Below are positions 43,345 to 51,025 of a DNA stretch of 52,210 nt, in pieces. The translations under genes and the position numbers were made by a program. The first letter of the stretch is position 1. Every line of letters starts with the position of its first letter. The stretch is from the NCBI GenBank assembly GCA_964549505.1, contig CAZJVD010000017.1, forward strand, positions 1 through 52,210. The letters are read 5' to 3'. The stretch is from CAZJVD01 sp964549505. Its GTDB lineage: Bacteria; Bdellovibrionota; UBA1018; CAZJVD01. Under the pieces are notes generated by a model, which saw only the letters and a program-made list of their open reading frames with translations, did not search any database and was not told the origin of the DNA.

Positions 43345-44265
43345 ATGGTGCTGATCCGACGCTTGGGAAGTGCTATTCTCATGCTTTTCGGTCTCGCAGC
43401 GCTCTCGTTCCTCATGATTCGGTTCCTACCGGGTGGCCCTTTCGACGGCGATCGCGCCTGGCCTCCTGAAATTCTTCGCACCCTTCAAGCACACTACGGT
43501 CTCGATCGTCCTGTTTTACATCAGCTTCTCACCTACTTTCTCAATCTTGCGCGCGGGGACTGGGGCACTTCTTTTCATTTTGTCGATCGGTCCGTCTCCG
43601 AACTGATCCGAGAAGGCGCACACGTTTCGATCGCCGTGGGATTGGCTGCGATGCTCTGGAGCATTCTCGGTGGCTTAGCACTTGCGATCGGCCTCACACG
43701 AGCGCGATGGCGATCGTTACGCAGCATCTGTTATCTGCTCTGCATGGCTTTTCTGAGTCTGCCCAACTATGTCGTGGCCGCCGTCTTGATCTTGTGTCTC
43801 GCCATCGGCGTGCCTGTTTTTCCCGTCGCACTCTGGGATGAATCGTCGTCATGGGTGCTGCCCTCGTTGGCGCTCGCTTTCAAACCGGCGGCAATGATCG
43901 CTCGCTTGCTTGCCGAGACGCTTGAAGAAACCGAGAAGCGCCTTTTCGTGTTCGGCGCTCGAACACGAGGCTTCTCTGAGCGCAGGATATTTTTTCATCA
44001 CATCGCGCGTGTGGGAATTGTTCCGACGCTCACACTTTTGGGACCGCTAGCTGCCAATCTACTGACCGGATCCTTTGTGATCGAAACGCTCTTTCAGATT
44101 CCGGGATTGGGCCGACACTTCGTGGGGTCCGTCCTCAATCGTGACTATCCGATGGTCTCGGCACTTACGGTGCTCTTTGGAGCGATTCTTGTTTTCACAA
44201 ACTTCGCGGTGGACGGGCTTACAACCTGGTTGGACCCACGCGTACGATTCGAGGACACCGAATGA
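43345..44265 (+). CDS. oppB: Peptide ABC transporter permease, OppB/DppB type
   Basis: A 306-residue inner-membrane permease with six helices. The N-terminus 'LIRRLGSAILMLFGLAALSFLMIRFLPGGPF' is typical of OppB (M-R..F..P-G-x-P), and the EAA-like loop near 'ETEKRLFVFGARTRGFSERR' contacts the ATPase. ATG 43345 is 1 base past the DUF429 stop; the long frame entering from within DUF429 is rejected. It is paired with oppC by ATGA. No Opp ATPase gene lies in the window. Confidence 0.93.
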   Translation: MVLIRRLGSAILMLFGLAALSFLMIRFLPGGPFDGDRAWPPEILRTLQAHYGLDRPVLHQLLTYFLNLARGDWGTSFHFVDRSVSELIREGAHVSIAVGLAAMLWSILGGLALAIGLTRARWRSLRSICYLLCMAFLSLPNYVVAAVLILCLAIGVPVFPVALWDESSSWVLPSLALAFKPAAMIARLLAETLEETEKRLFVFGARTRGFSERRIFFHHIARVGIVPTLTLLGPLAANLLTGSFVIETLFQIPGLGRHFVGSVLNRDYPMVSALTVLFGAILVFTNFAVDGLTTWLDPRVRFEDTE

Positions 44266-45068
44266 CTCGAAGCCAGTGGGCCGCACTCCTCTTCTTGATC
44301 ACGGTCACGGCAGCGGCAATGACAGCGACGTGGGTTGCACCTTTTGGATTTGAGGAACAGTTTCTCGATCATCGCTTAGAATCACCCTCCCATCAGTTCT
44401 TCTTTGGAACCGACACACTCGGGCGCGATCTTTACAGCCGGATCATTTACGGCGCCCAGATGTCGCTTGCGGTAGGGTTCGTGTCCGGTCTCCTGTCACT
44501 GTTTGTGGGAGTCACGGTCGGACTGATAGCCGGTTACTTTGGTGGATGGATCGATACGGTGTTGATGAGACTCACAGAACTTCTGATCAGCCTCCCGACG
44601 TTATTGATCGCTGTCCTCATGACGATGATCGTCGGTCGCGGGTTTTGGGGACTCGTCGCCGCTATCAGTATCGGAAGCTGGTTTGTACCTGCACGACTCA
44701 TCCGTGGTCTCACGGCACGCTACCGGCGTTCCCAGCTCGTCTCGGCAGAACGCGCTCTCGGCGCAAGTCATCTTCGAATTCTCGGTCGCCATGTTCTGCC
44801 ATTGATTGCCGGTCCCATCATCGTGACGCTTCTTTTTCAAATTCCGACTCATATTTTGGCTGAGAGCTTTCTCTCCTTCGTCGGACTCGGACTCGAACCA
44901 CCTTATGCCAGCTGGGGCACACTAGCGGCCGACGGCTTTCGCGCTATGCATTCGTACCCACACTTGATCGTGTTTCCCGGGGTCGTCCTTTTCCTCACGC
45001 TGTTATCGATCAACCTCCTCGGAGATGAACTTCGCCGGCGGTTTTTCCCAGTCATGAGCCATTCTTAG
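44262..45068 (+). CDS. oppC: Peptide ABC transporter permease, OppC/DppC type
   Basis: A 268-residue permease with six helices. 'HQFFFGTDTLGRDLYSRIIYGAQMSLAVG' is the OppC signature (G-T-D-x-L-G-R-D), and the coupling loop is 'SAERALGASHLRILGRHVLP'. It forms the heterodimer with OppB. The stop codon is followed by G/C-rich palindromes (45093-45106) without a U-tract. The binding protein oppA lies 1.6 kb away on the other strand. Confidence 0.94.
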   Translation: MTRSQWAALLFLITVTAAAMTATWVAPFGFEEQFLDHRLESPSHQFFFGTDTLGRDLYSRIIYGAQMSLAVGFVSGLLSLFVGVTVGLIAGYFGGWIDTVLMRLTELLISLPTLLIAVLMTMIVGRGFWGLVAAISIGSWFVPARLIRGLTARYRRSQLVSAERALGASHLRILGRHVLPLIAGPIIVTLLFQIPTHILAESFLSFVGLGLEPPYASWGTLAADGFRAMHSYPHLIVFPGVVLFLTLLSINLLGDELRRRFFPVMSHS

Positions 45069-45092
45069 GCGTTCCCGGCGCGGCGCCGATGC

Positions 45093-45106
45093 ATACGCCG
45101 GCGTAT
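45093..45106. repeat. Perfect 14-bp palindrome after oppC
   Basis: ATACGCCGGCGTAT is self-complementary over 14 bp, in a G/C-rich stretch just beyond the oppC stop. It could be a terminator stem or a binding site. No U-tract follows. Confidence 0.5.
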
Positions 45107-45143
45107 CGCCAACGTATAAAGACCGACTGCAGACGTCTAAACT

Positions 45144-45172
45144 TTGATCAACAAGCTCCGGTGGGTTTTAAT
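45144..45172 (+). promoter_or_regulatory. Sigma-70-like promoter of the exported protein
   Basis: TTGATC (45144-45149) and TTTAAT (45167-45172) are separated by 17 bases, matching consensus at four and five positions. The start point would be near 45180, giving a leader of about 60 bases that contains the hairpin at 45198-45224. Confidence 0.5.
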
Positions 45173-45197
45173 TAAAGCTGTTTAATATCATAGTGAT

Positions 45198-45224
45198 AGG
45201 TTGGTGCCATTGTGGCACCTACCT
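45198..45224 (+). promoter_or_regulatory. Hairpin in the leader of the exported protein
   Basis: AGGT-t-GGTGCCA pairs with TGGCACC-t-ACCT around a TTG loop, with one T-T mismatch. It lies 16 bases before the ATG at 45241, where no Shine-Dalgarno is visible. The only AGG-type stretch is in the stem. It may control translation or be part of the coding sequence if a GTG at 45193 is used. Confidence 0.5.
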
Positions 45225-45240
45225 TGCTCTTACGTCCTAT

Positions 45241-45924
45241 ATGACTCAGTTTAAAAGTTTTTCAGAAGTGTTCACTGCTCCCATCGTTCGTCTCCTAACA
45301 GGCGTGGCAGCCGCCGTGGCCGTCGGTGCCGTAAGCAGTGCCGCTCGGGCAGATACGTTGATTTTCGATATTTTTGATTCGGCTCGTTTCCAAATCCATG
45401 GCGACGTCGCTCCTCCCACGGTACCGGTCGAACTCGTTGACCCGCAGACACACATTGTTCGACGTGTGGAGATCACATCACTCTTTCGCGTTCAAGGTTT
45501 CATCGGAATCGAAAACATGGGTACCCTGCCTCACGGTGATCTGACCAAGGCTTACATGTCCGTTGCCCTCGATCTAACGTCACCGGATTCTTCGACAGCT
45601 TTGTTGAATCATTTTGCAATCCACAACGTGCAGCAGTTTGAACTACCAGGTCCATTTGACGGTATTCTTGATTTCCTAGGTTTCTCGGGACGGTCATTTC
45701 AGTTCACGAAATGGGATTCGCAAACGGTCGTTTTTGACGAGAGCTCACCGGCAGTACTCGCACTTTTTCAAGGGTACGGACAAGCTCAGTTTCCGTTGCA
45801 CAAGTCCGAGGACTCAGCCGTGAACAGCACCGGTACGGTGAAATCACAGCATGCGCTTCATAACTACGGAGCGAGCATCTTGATTCGAAAGACGATTGAG
45901 CTTCTCGACGACACGCAAGAGTGA
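45241..45924 (+). CDS. Exported protein of unknown function
   Basis: A 227-residue protein starting M-T-Q-F-K-S-F-S-E-V, with a long signal peptide (about 1-38, ending A-R-A-D). The mature chain is strand-rich and polar, similar in style to 'choice-of-anchor' extracellular proteins ('SVALDLTSPDSS', 'AQFPLHKSEDSA'), but the C-terminal sorting tail is missing. The ATG at 45241 is the first residue giving a normal signal peptide. A GTG at 45193 would add 16 residues. It is convergent with the maoC genes. Confidence 0.6.
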   Translation: MTQFKSFSEVFTAPIVRLLTGVAAAVAVGAVSSAARADTLIFDIFDSARFQIHGDVAPPTVPVELVDPQTHIVRRVEITSLFRVQGFIGIENMGTLPHGDLTKAYMSVALDLTSPDSSTALLNHFAIHNVQQFELPGPFDGILDFLGFSGRSFQFTKWDSQTVVFDESSPAVLALFQGYGQAQFPLHKSEDSAVNSTGTVKSQHALHNYGASILIRKTIELLDDTQE

Positions 45925-45930
45925 TCGGCA

Positions 45931-46308
45931 TTAACTCAAAACGATCTCGGCGGAGAGTTTGACTTCGCCCGCTTCCGATACAGCTTCCGCATGCCACGTA
46001 TCCCCACCGGATTTCTCGTTCAATCGCGCTTGAGCGAAAACCGTTTCATCCTGAAGGGTCATTGCACGAAACCGTAGCGAAATCTTACGAGGTGTCGCGT
46101 TGAGATTCTGCTTTTCGAGGCGGTGCAGTAACCACTCTGTCAGAAGATCCGCAACAAGCATCCCATGAGCAATGACACCCGGTAATCCCATCGACTTCGC
46201 CACGCTCTCATCGAGATGAATCGGATTGTGATCGCCCGAGGCCTGCGCAAAGGCACGAATGCGCGTGGCATCGACTGTCACCAGCTTCTCTTTTGCAAAC
46301 TCTTTCAC
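45931..46308 (-). CDS. MaoC-like hot-dog dehydratase/hydratase
   Basis: A 125-residue hot-dog protein with the (R)-hydratase signature: 'ASGDHNPIHLDESVA' (D26 and H31 are the catalytic pair) and 'GVIAHGMLVADLL'. Such enzymes add water to enoyl-CoA. It overlaps the upstream MaoC-N-type gene by ATGA. The pair resembles the two-subunit hydratases seen in actinobacteria (HadAB type) and probably acts with the acyl-CoA dehydrogenase in the same operon. Confidence 0.88.
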   Translation of the reverse strand: MKEFAKEKLVTVDATRIRAFAQASGDHNPIHLDESVAKSMGLPGVIAHGMLVADLLTEWLLHRLEKQNLNATPRKISLRFRAMTLQDETVFAQARLNEKSGGDTWHAEAVSEAGEVKLSAEIVLS

Positions 46309-46712
46309 GCCTTCTCCCGCACAACCATCGTCGATCTGGCCTTAGCTACAGCCGTCGCCGCCAGTTTGAACTCCGTTTCAAAAACAAGGAACGTGAGCTT
46401 CCCAGACGCTCCGGACTTTTCGACAACATCCGAGAGAACCGTTTCAAACTCGATCGTATCGGCCGGGGTTGCTGATTTCAAAATCTCGTAGGTCTGTTCA
46501 CCATGAAGGAGTTTGGAGATCGGAATACCCAGCTTCGAGAGAATCTCAAATTCTCCATGACGGAACCGTGTCCAACCGAGTGCCGGCACCGATCGGGCTT
46601 TCGCATTCCACCACGGCAGTAGCGCTGTTTCGTAAGCTCGGACATCCGCACCACCAAAGGTTTCGCGGAACATCGATGAACGCGTCCCGATTTTACTCTT
46701 AACTTCCGACAT
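46305..46712 (-). CDS. MaoC N-terminal-domain (FAS1-like dehydratase) protein
   Basis: A 135-residue hot-dog protein without the D-x-N-P-I-H motif of its partner: the family's catalytic residues sit in the next protein. Typical features are the N-terminal 'GTRSSMFRETFGGADVRAYE', 'LHGEQTYEI' (about 70) and a C-terminal 'LVFETEFKLAATAVAKARST'. It overlaps oppA's end by 14 bases and maoC's start by 4. It probably forms the heterodimeric hydratase with the gene after it. Confidence 0.78.
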   Translation of the reverse strand: MSEVKSKIGTRSSMFRETFGGADVRAYETALLPWWNAKARSVPALGWTRFRHGEFEILSKLGIPISKLLHGEQTYEILKSATPADTIEFETVLSDVVEKSGASGKLTFLVFETEFKLAATAVAKARSTMVVREKA

Positions 46713-48279
46713 GAACCCCTCTCAGGTTGAGATAGTTTAGCGGATTGATCAATACGCCTTTAATGTTCGGCTGGATCAATGCTTTGTTGGGCTCATAATA
46801 GAATGGCAGCACAGCTGCCTCTTGCTCAACCAAAATCTTCTCTGCACTTTGGTAGAGCTCTTTCCGTCGAGCGGTTTTCATCTCCGCTCGGGCCGCTTGG
46901 ACGAGCCGATCATACTCGGCGTTCTTCCATTGCGTTCGATTGTTCCCCGACTGACTCAAGAAAACTGACATGAAGTTATCGGGATCAGGAAAATCTGCTC
47001 CCCAACTCAGAAGAAACATCCCATGCTGGTGCAGATCGACCTGCGCACGAAAGGTCTTGTGATCGTAAGGCTGCACGGAGACACGAAGACCCAAGTTCCT
47101 TTGCAGTTCCGCTTGAACATACTGAGCGACCATCATCGGTCGATCCCAGTTGGGAACCACGAGCTTGACGTCCATCTGTAAAGGAGTCCGAAGACCAATG
47201 GTTCGAAGATCCGCTTTTGCCTTTTCAACGTCGTACGTGAGGCCGATACGATCGCTTGCTGAAAAGAGCGGCGGCGGCGTAAACGTCCGACCCGGTTTCT
47301 GATCGCCATAGAGCAGTTCGCCCATACGCTCTCGATTGATAGAACGAACAATCGCCCGACGAAATGCGGGAGAATCAAAGGGGTACAACCCCGTCGCGAA
47401 ACCCACGTAGACCGTTTTAAGATAGGGAAACGTGTGCAGGTCCGCTCGACCCCGAAGACCCTTGAGCTCCATCGGCGGTACATCGGTCAGAATATCGAGT
47501 TTTCCAGCACGGTACAGGTTCATGGCCGTCGCATCATCTTGCAGAATGAGTGCTTCGGCGATTCGTACATTGCCCTTTTTACGATGATAGTTCGGGTTCT
47601 CTCGCAGAACGATCCGTGTATTCGTATCGTGCGACTCATAAACAAAAGGTCCGACCGTGACCATACGCCCCGGTCGCGTCCATCCCTCACCGTACTTATC
47701 GACCACATCCTTGCGCATCGGAAACAGCGGCCAAAAAGATGGTAGAAAAATCCAATGCGCTACCGGAGTCTTAAGTTTGACTCGAAGATGATAGCGATCC
47801 AACGCTTCGATACCGACACTCTTGAAATCTCCGTTACTCCCCTCGTGGTAGGCCTCAGCTCCCTCGACATCGAAGAGCATGTAAGCGTACGCAGCGGCCG
47901 TCGTTGGCTGTAACAATCGCTGCCAACCATAGATGAAATCTTCTGTCGTCAGTTCGCGACCATCGGACCAACGGACACCGCCCTTGAGCGTGAAATCAAT
48001 CTGGCGACCGTTCTTTGAAATCTTATACGACTCCGCCAGACACGGGGCCACACGCAGCCGACCCGTCTTGGCGTCGGTCTCGACTTCGACGAGACCCTCC
48101 ATCAAATTCATCAGAACATGGGTTTCGATATTCGTGTGCGCACGATTCCAATCGAGTGTGGCTGGCTCACCCAGCAAGCGATAACGAACGGTCGGACCCG
48201 TTTCGATAGCCAGTGAGGCGAACGCGGAAAAAATAGTCGCTAGGACCAGAACGAAACCGGTTGGTCGGATGAAACGCAT
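46699..48279 (-). CDS. oppA: Peptide-binding protein of an ABC transporter (OppA type)
   Basis: A 526-residue SBP_bac_5 protein with a signal peptide (about 1-23, ending A-S-L-A). The mature sequence starts 'RYRLLGEPATLDWNRAHTNI' and contains 'LKGGVRWSDGRELTTEDFIYGWQRLL', standard for oligopeptide-binding proteins. No lipobox Cys, so soluble in the periplasm. It is in an acyl-CoA dehydrogenase/iscS/fdx operon, with its permeases oppBC on the opposite strand. It overlaps the MaoC-N gene by 14 bases. Confidence 0.92.
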   Translation of the reverse strand: MRFIRPTGFVLVLATIFSAFASLAIETGPTVRYRLLGEPATLDWNRAHTNIETHVLMNLMEGLVEVETDAKTGRLRVAPCLAESYKISKNGRQIDFTLKGGVRWSDGRELTTEDFIYGWQRLLQPTTAAAYAYMLFDVEGAEAYHEGSNGDFKSVGIEALDRYHLRVKLKTPVAHWIFLPSFWPLFPMRKDVVDKYGEGWTRPGRMVTVGPFVYESHDTNTRIVLRENPNYHRKKGNVRIAEALILQDDATAMNLYRAGKLDILTDVPPMELKGLRGRADLHTFPYLKTVYVGFATGLYPFDSPAFRRAIVRSINRERMGELLYGDQKPGRTFTPPPLFSASDRIGLTYDVEKAKADLRTIGLRTPLQMDVKLVVPNWDRPMMVAQYVQAELQRNLGLRVSVQPYDHKTFRAQVDLHQHGMFLLSWGADFPDPDNFMSVFLSQSGNNRTQWKNAEYDRLVQAARAEMKTARRKELYQSAEKILVEQEAAVLPFYYEPNKALIQPNIKGVLINPLNYLNLRGVHVGS

Positions 48280-48280
48280 G

Positions 48281-48598
48281 CTACTCCTGATTGACGACCA
48301 GAACCGTCACATCGGACTGAATCTTGGATTGGCAACCCAAGCGACTCTCCGGTTTGCGATCCGTCGCGCTCTCGTCGAGACGCTCGTTTTCTTCATCATC
48401 CATGGTACTCAACGCTTTTGGATCGGTCTGAACGCGCACTTCGCAGGTCGCGCAAGCACAAAAACCGCCGCATGCGTGTTGCATCGGGATTCCCTTTTCG
48501 AGAGCCACGTCGAGCACAGTCGTCCCGACAGGCACTTCATAGGTCTCGTTCATGGGCATGAAACAAATCTTCGGCACCGTTACAACCTTCCCACTCAT
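48281..48598 (-). CDS. fdx: Adrenodoxin-type 2Fe-2S ferredoxin
   Basis: A 105-residue electron carrier with the C-x5-C-x2-C...C pattern (C43, C49, C52 and C89), as in Isc-type ferredoxins. An extra cysteine, C47, lies in the loop. It starts 4 bases inside the iscS stop (overlap) and is followed by oppA 1 base later. With the cysteine desulfurase it may supply electrons for Fe-S cluster assembly. No iscU scaffold is present here. Confidence 0.93.
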   Translation of the reverse strand: MSGKVVTVPKICFMPMNETYEVPVGTTVLDVALEKGIPMQHACGGFCACATCEVRVQTDPKALSTMDDEENERLDESATDRKPESRLGCQSKIQSDVTVLVVNQE

Positions 48599-49743
48599 CT
48601 CTTTCGAATGCTCTTTACCGCAGCGATCATCGCTGAGGCGAGCTGATCAACTTCTTCGCGCGTCGTCGGACGCCCCAAGCTCACACGAAAACAGCTACGC
48701 TGATCCTCCGACGAAAGACCAAGCGCACGCAAAACATGAGAGGGTTCGGCCTTTCCAGAAGCGCACGCCGAAGCCATGGAGAGACCAAACCCACGAAGCT
48801 CTATGAGAAGCCGTTGGGCATCGACACCTGGAAAACGAAGATTGAGGTTACCGGGCAGGCGCTCTTTCAAATCGCCTTGAACTTTCACATCTGAAACCCC
48901 CGACCGCACCGTACTCAGTAACACCGCTCGTAGCTCAGAAAGTCTCCCGCGCTCGGATATCTTATGCTCGCGGGTCAGCCGGCAAGCTTCGCCAAAACCC
49001 ACGATTCCGGGAACATTGAGCGTGCCGGACCTCTGCCCGCGCTCTTGACCACCTCCAACAAAGAGAGGCTCGAGTTCGACACGCGGATCCTTGCGCCGCA
49101 CGTACAGTGCTCCGACACCCTTTGGACCATAGAGCTTGTGCCCCGAGAGCGACAAAAGATCGATTCCGTCGCGTTCGACACCGAGATCGAGATAACCCAC
49201 ACCTTGCACGCCATCGACGTGAAACAGAATCTGGCGCCTTTTACAAAGTGCGCCGATCTCGGCCACCGGATTGATCACTCCGATCTCGTTGTTCGCCGCC
49301 ATCACCGACACAAGAAACGTGTCTTTCTGAATCAACGACTCCAGTTCTTTCAAGTCGATGTGACCGTGTGAATCACATGGCACGGTCGTGACTGAAAAAC
49401 CAATCCGCTTGAGACGTTCTGCGGGCTCTAACACACTGGCGTGCTCGATTGCGGAGACGATCACGTGTCCGCCGCGACGATTCCATATTTCAGGAAGACC
49501 CGAAAACACCCAGTTGTTTGCCTCGGTCGCACCACTTGTGAAAAAAATCTCGCGCTCAGAAGAGGCACCCACCAGCTCCGCAACTTTCTTGCGGGCGACT
49601 TCGACAGCAGCATCGGCCTCGAGACCCCATGTGTGTGTGCGGCTGGCCGGATTACCAAAGCACTCACAGAAAAAAGGCTCCATCGCCTGAGTCACGCGCT
49701 CATCGACGGGAGTCGTTGCTTGGTAGTCAAAAAAGATCTTCAT
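48595..49743 (-). CDS. iscS: Cysteine desulfurase (IscS/NifS type)
   Basis: A 382-residue PLP enzyme that moves sulfur from cysteine to Fe-S clusters and tRNA thiolation. The PLP lysine is K203 in 'LSGHKLYGPKG', and the active-site cysteine is C327 in 'SMASACASGKAEPSHVLRAL', a long group I-type loop. 'GATEANNWV' (71-79) and H101 in 'SAIEHASVLEP' are also as expected. It overlaps fdx by 4 bases and starts 26 bases after the acyl-CoA dehydrogenase. Confidence 0.94.
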   Translation of the reverse strand: MKIFFDYQATTPVDERVTQAMEPFFCECFGNPASRTHTWGLEADAAVEVARKKVAELVGASSEREIFFTSGATEANNWVFSGLPEIWNRRGGHVIVSAIEHASVLEPAERLKRIGFSVTTVPCDSHGHIDLKELESLIQKDTFLVSVMAANNEIGVINPVAEIGALCKRRQILFHVDGVQGVGYLDLGVERDGIDLLSLSGHKLYGPKGVGALYVRRKDPRVELEPLFVGGGQERGQRSGTLNVPGIVGFGEACRLTREHKISERGRLSELRAVLLSTVRSGVSDVKVQGDLKERLPGNLNLRFPGVDAQRLLIELRGFGLSMASACASGKAEPSHVLRALGLSSEDQRSCFRVSLGRPTTREEVDQLASAMIAAVKSIRKR

Positions 49744-49769
49744 AAACCGAAAACTTAACGTAACACCTG

Positions 49770-50981
49770 TTAACCAAAAATCTGACCGATCTGAGCCGGG
49801 AGATCCTTCGTGATATTTTTCTGATGGGCCTCTAACGTTCCGCCACCAATCTCAATCAGTTTCGAATCGCGCCACAACCGCTCGACCGTGTACTCACCGA
49901 CATACCCGTAACCACCCAACACTTGGATTGCCCGATCCGTAACATTCTTCGCCATCGTTGCAGCGACGAGCTTGACACCATCGGAGTCTAAGCGACCGCC
50001 CTCACGCTCCAGCTTAAGACGTCGTGCCGTTTCATACGTGTAAGCACGTGCTGCTTGCAACTCAGCAAAACTTTCGCCGATATGACGCTGAATCTGACCA
50101 AAATGCGAAAGCGATTTTCCAAATGCCTTTCGTTCGTCAGCGTAGCGAACCATCACCTCGAGAGCGCGTCTGGCCATTCCGAGACTCATCGCCGCGAGCG
50201 TCACGCGCTCGATTTCGAGATTGCGCATCATGTGCACCATGGACTCGCCTTCGCCGCCAACGCGATTCGACGCCGGGACTTTACAGTTATCAAACACAAG
50301 CTCAGCTGTATTCGACGCTCGCATTCCGAGCTTGTCTTCGATTTTTTGTCCGACGCTGAATCCCGCCGTTCCTTTTTCGATCACAAAGGTCGAAATATTT
50401 TTTCGGTCGTCTTTCGGGCCGGTTTTCGCATACAAGAGCACGACATCCGCTGGCGTGCGCTTTTCGTCGATCGCTCCGTTTGTGATCCACATCTTACGGC
50501 CGTTGATCAGATAACTGTCGCCTTGCTTCGCCGCCGTCGTGAGCATGCCGAGAACATCCGTTCCCACGTGAGGCTCACTCATTCCCATGGCCCCAACCCA
50601 CTCACCGGTACAAAGCTTTGGAAGCCATCTTGCTTTCTGTTCGCGGCTCGCGTTGACGGCGATATTATTGGCCGCCAACATCGCATGCGCTAGATACGCG
50701 AGCGCAAATCCCGGATCGGACGCCGACAACTCTTCGTGCGCGATAACAGCCGAAACAGCGTCGAGACCACTCCCACCAAACTCTTCCGGCACGGTGATAC
50801 CGAGCAATCCCAATGGTCCGAGCCTGCGAAAAAGATCCAAGTTAAAATTTTCTTTTCGATCGTATTCCGCGGCCTGCGGCTCGACTTCTTTCGTGACGAA
50901 GTCGCGCACGGTTTTCCGGAGCATCCGATGCTCCTCTTTCGGGTGGAAAAGATCCCAATCCGCAGACGAATCATGTTTCAT
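49770..50981 (-). CDS. Acyl-CoA dehydrogenase (isovaleryl-CoA-dehydrogenase-like)
   Basis: A 403-residue FAD enzyme that oxidises acyl-CoA to enoyl-CoA. It shows 'GLLGITVPEEFGGSGLDA', 'GAMGMSEPHVGTDV', 'KMWITNGAIDE' and 'YADERKAFGKSLSHFGQIQ', then 'QVLGGYGYVGEYTVERLWRD'. These fit the isovaleryl/short-branched acyl class. It has AGGA 8 bases before the ATG. It heads the operon with iscS, fdx, oppA and the MaoC pair. An insertion sequence lies about 36 bases before its start. Confidence 0.9.
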   Translation of the reverse strand: MKHDSSADWDLFHPKEEHRMLRKTVRDFVTKEVEPQAAEYDRKENFNLDLFRRLGPLGLLGITVPEEFGGSGLDAVSAVIAHEELSASDPGFALAYLAHAMLAANNIAVNASREQKARWLPKLCTGEWVGAMGMSEPHVGTDVLGMLTTAAKQGDSYLINGRKMWITNGAIDEKRTPADVVLLYAKTGPKDDRKNISTFVIEKGTAGFSVGQKIEDKLGMRASNTAELVFDNCKVPASNRVGGEGESMVHMMRNLEIERVTLAAMSLGMARRALEVMVRYADERKAFGKSLSHFGQIQRHIGESFAELQAARAYTYETARRLKLEREGGRLDSDGVKLVAATMAKNVTDRAIQVLGGYGYVGEYTVERLWRDSKLIEIGGGTLEAHQKNITKDLPAQIGQIFG

Positions 50982-51016
50982 AGCGTTATCCTACTCAGTT
51001 CGATGAAAGTACGCGA

Positions 51017-51025
51017 TAGGATTTT
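51017..51025. repeat. Left 9-bp target duplication of the insertion sequence
   Basis: TAGGATTTT directly abuts the left terminal repeat and recurs at 52151-52159 right after the other end. A 9-bp duplication is typical of IS1-like elements. Confidence 0.9.
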
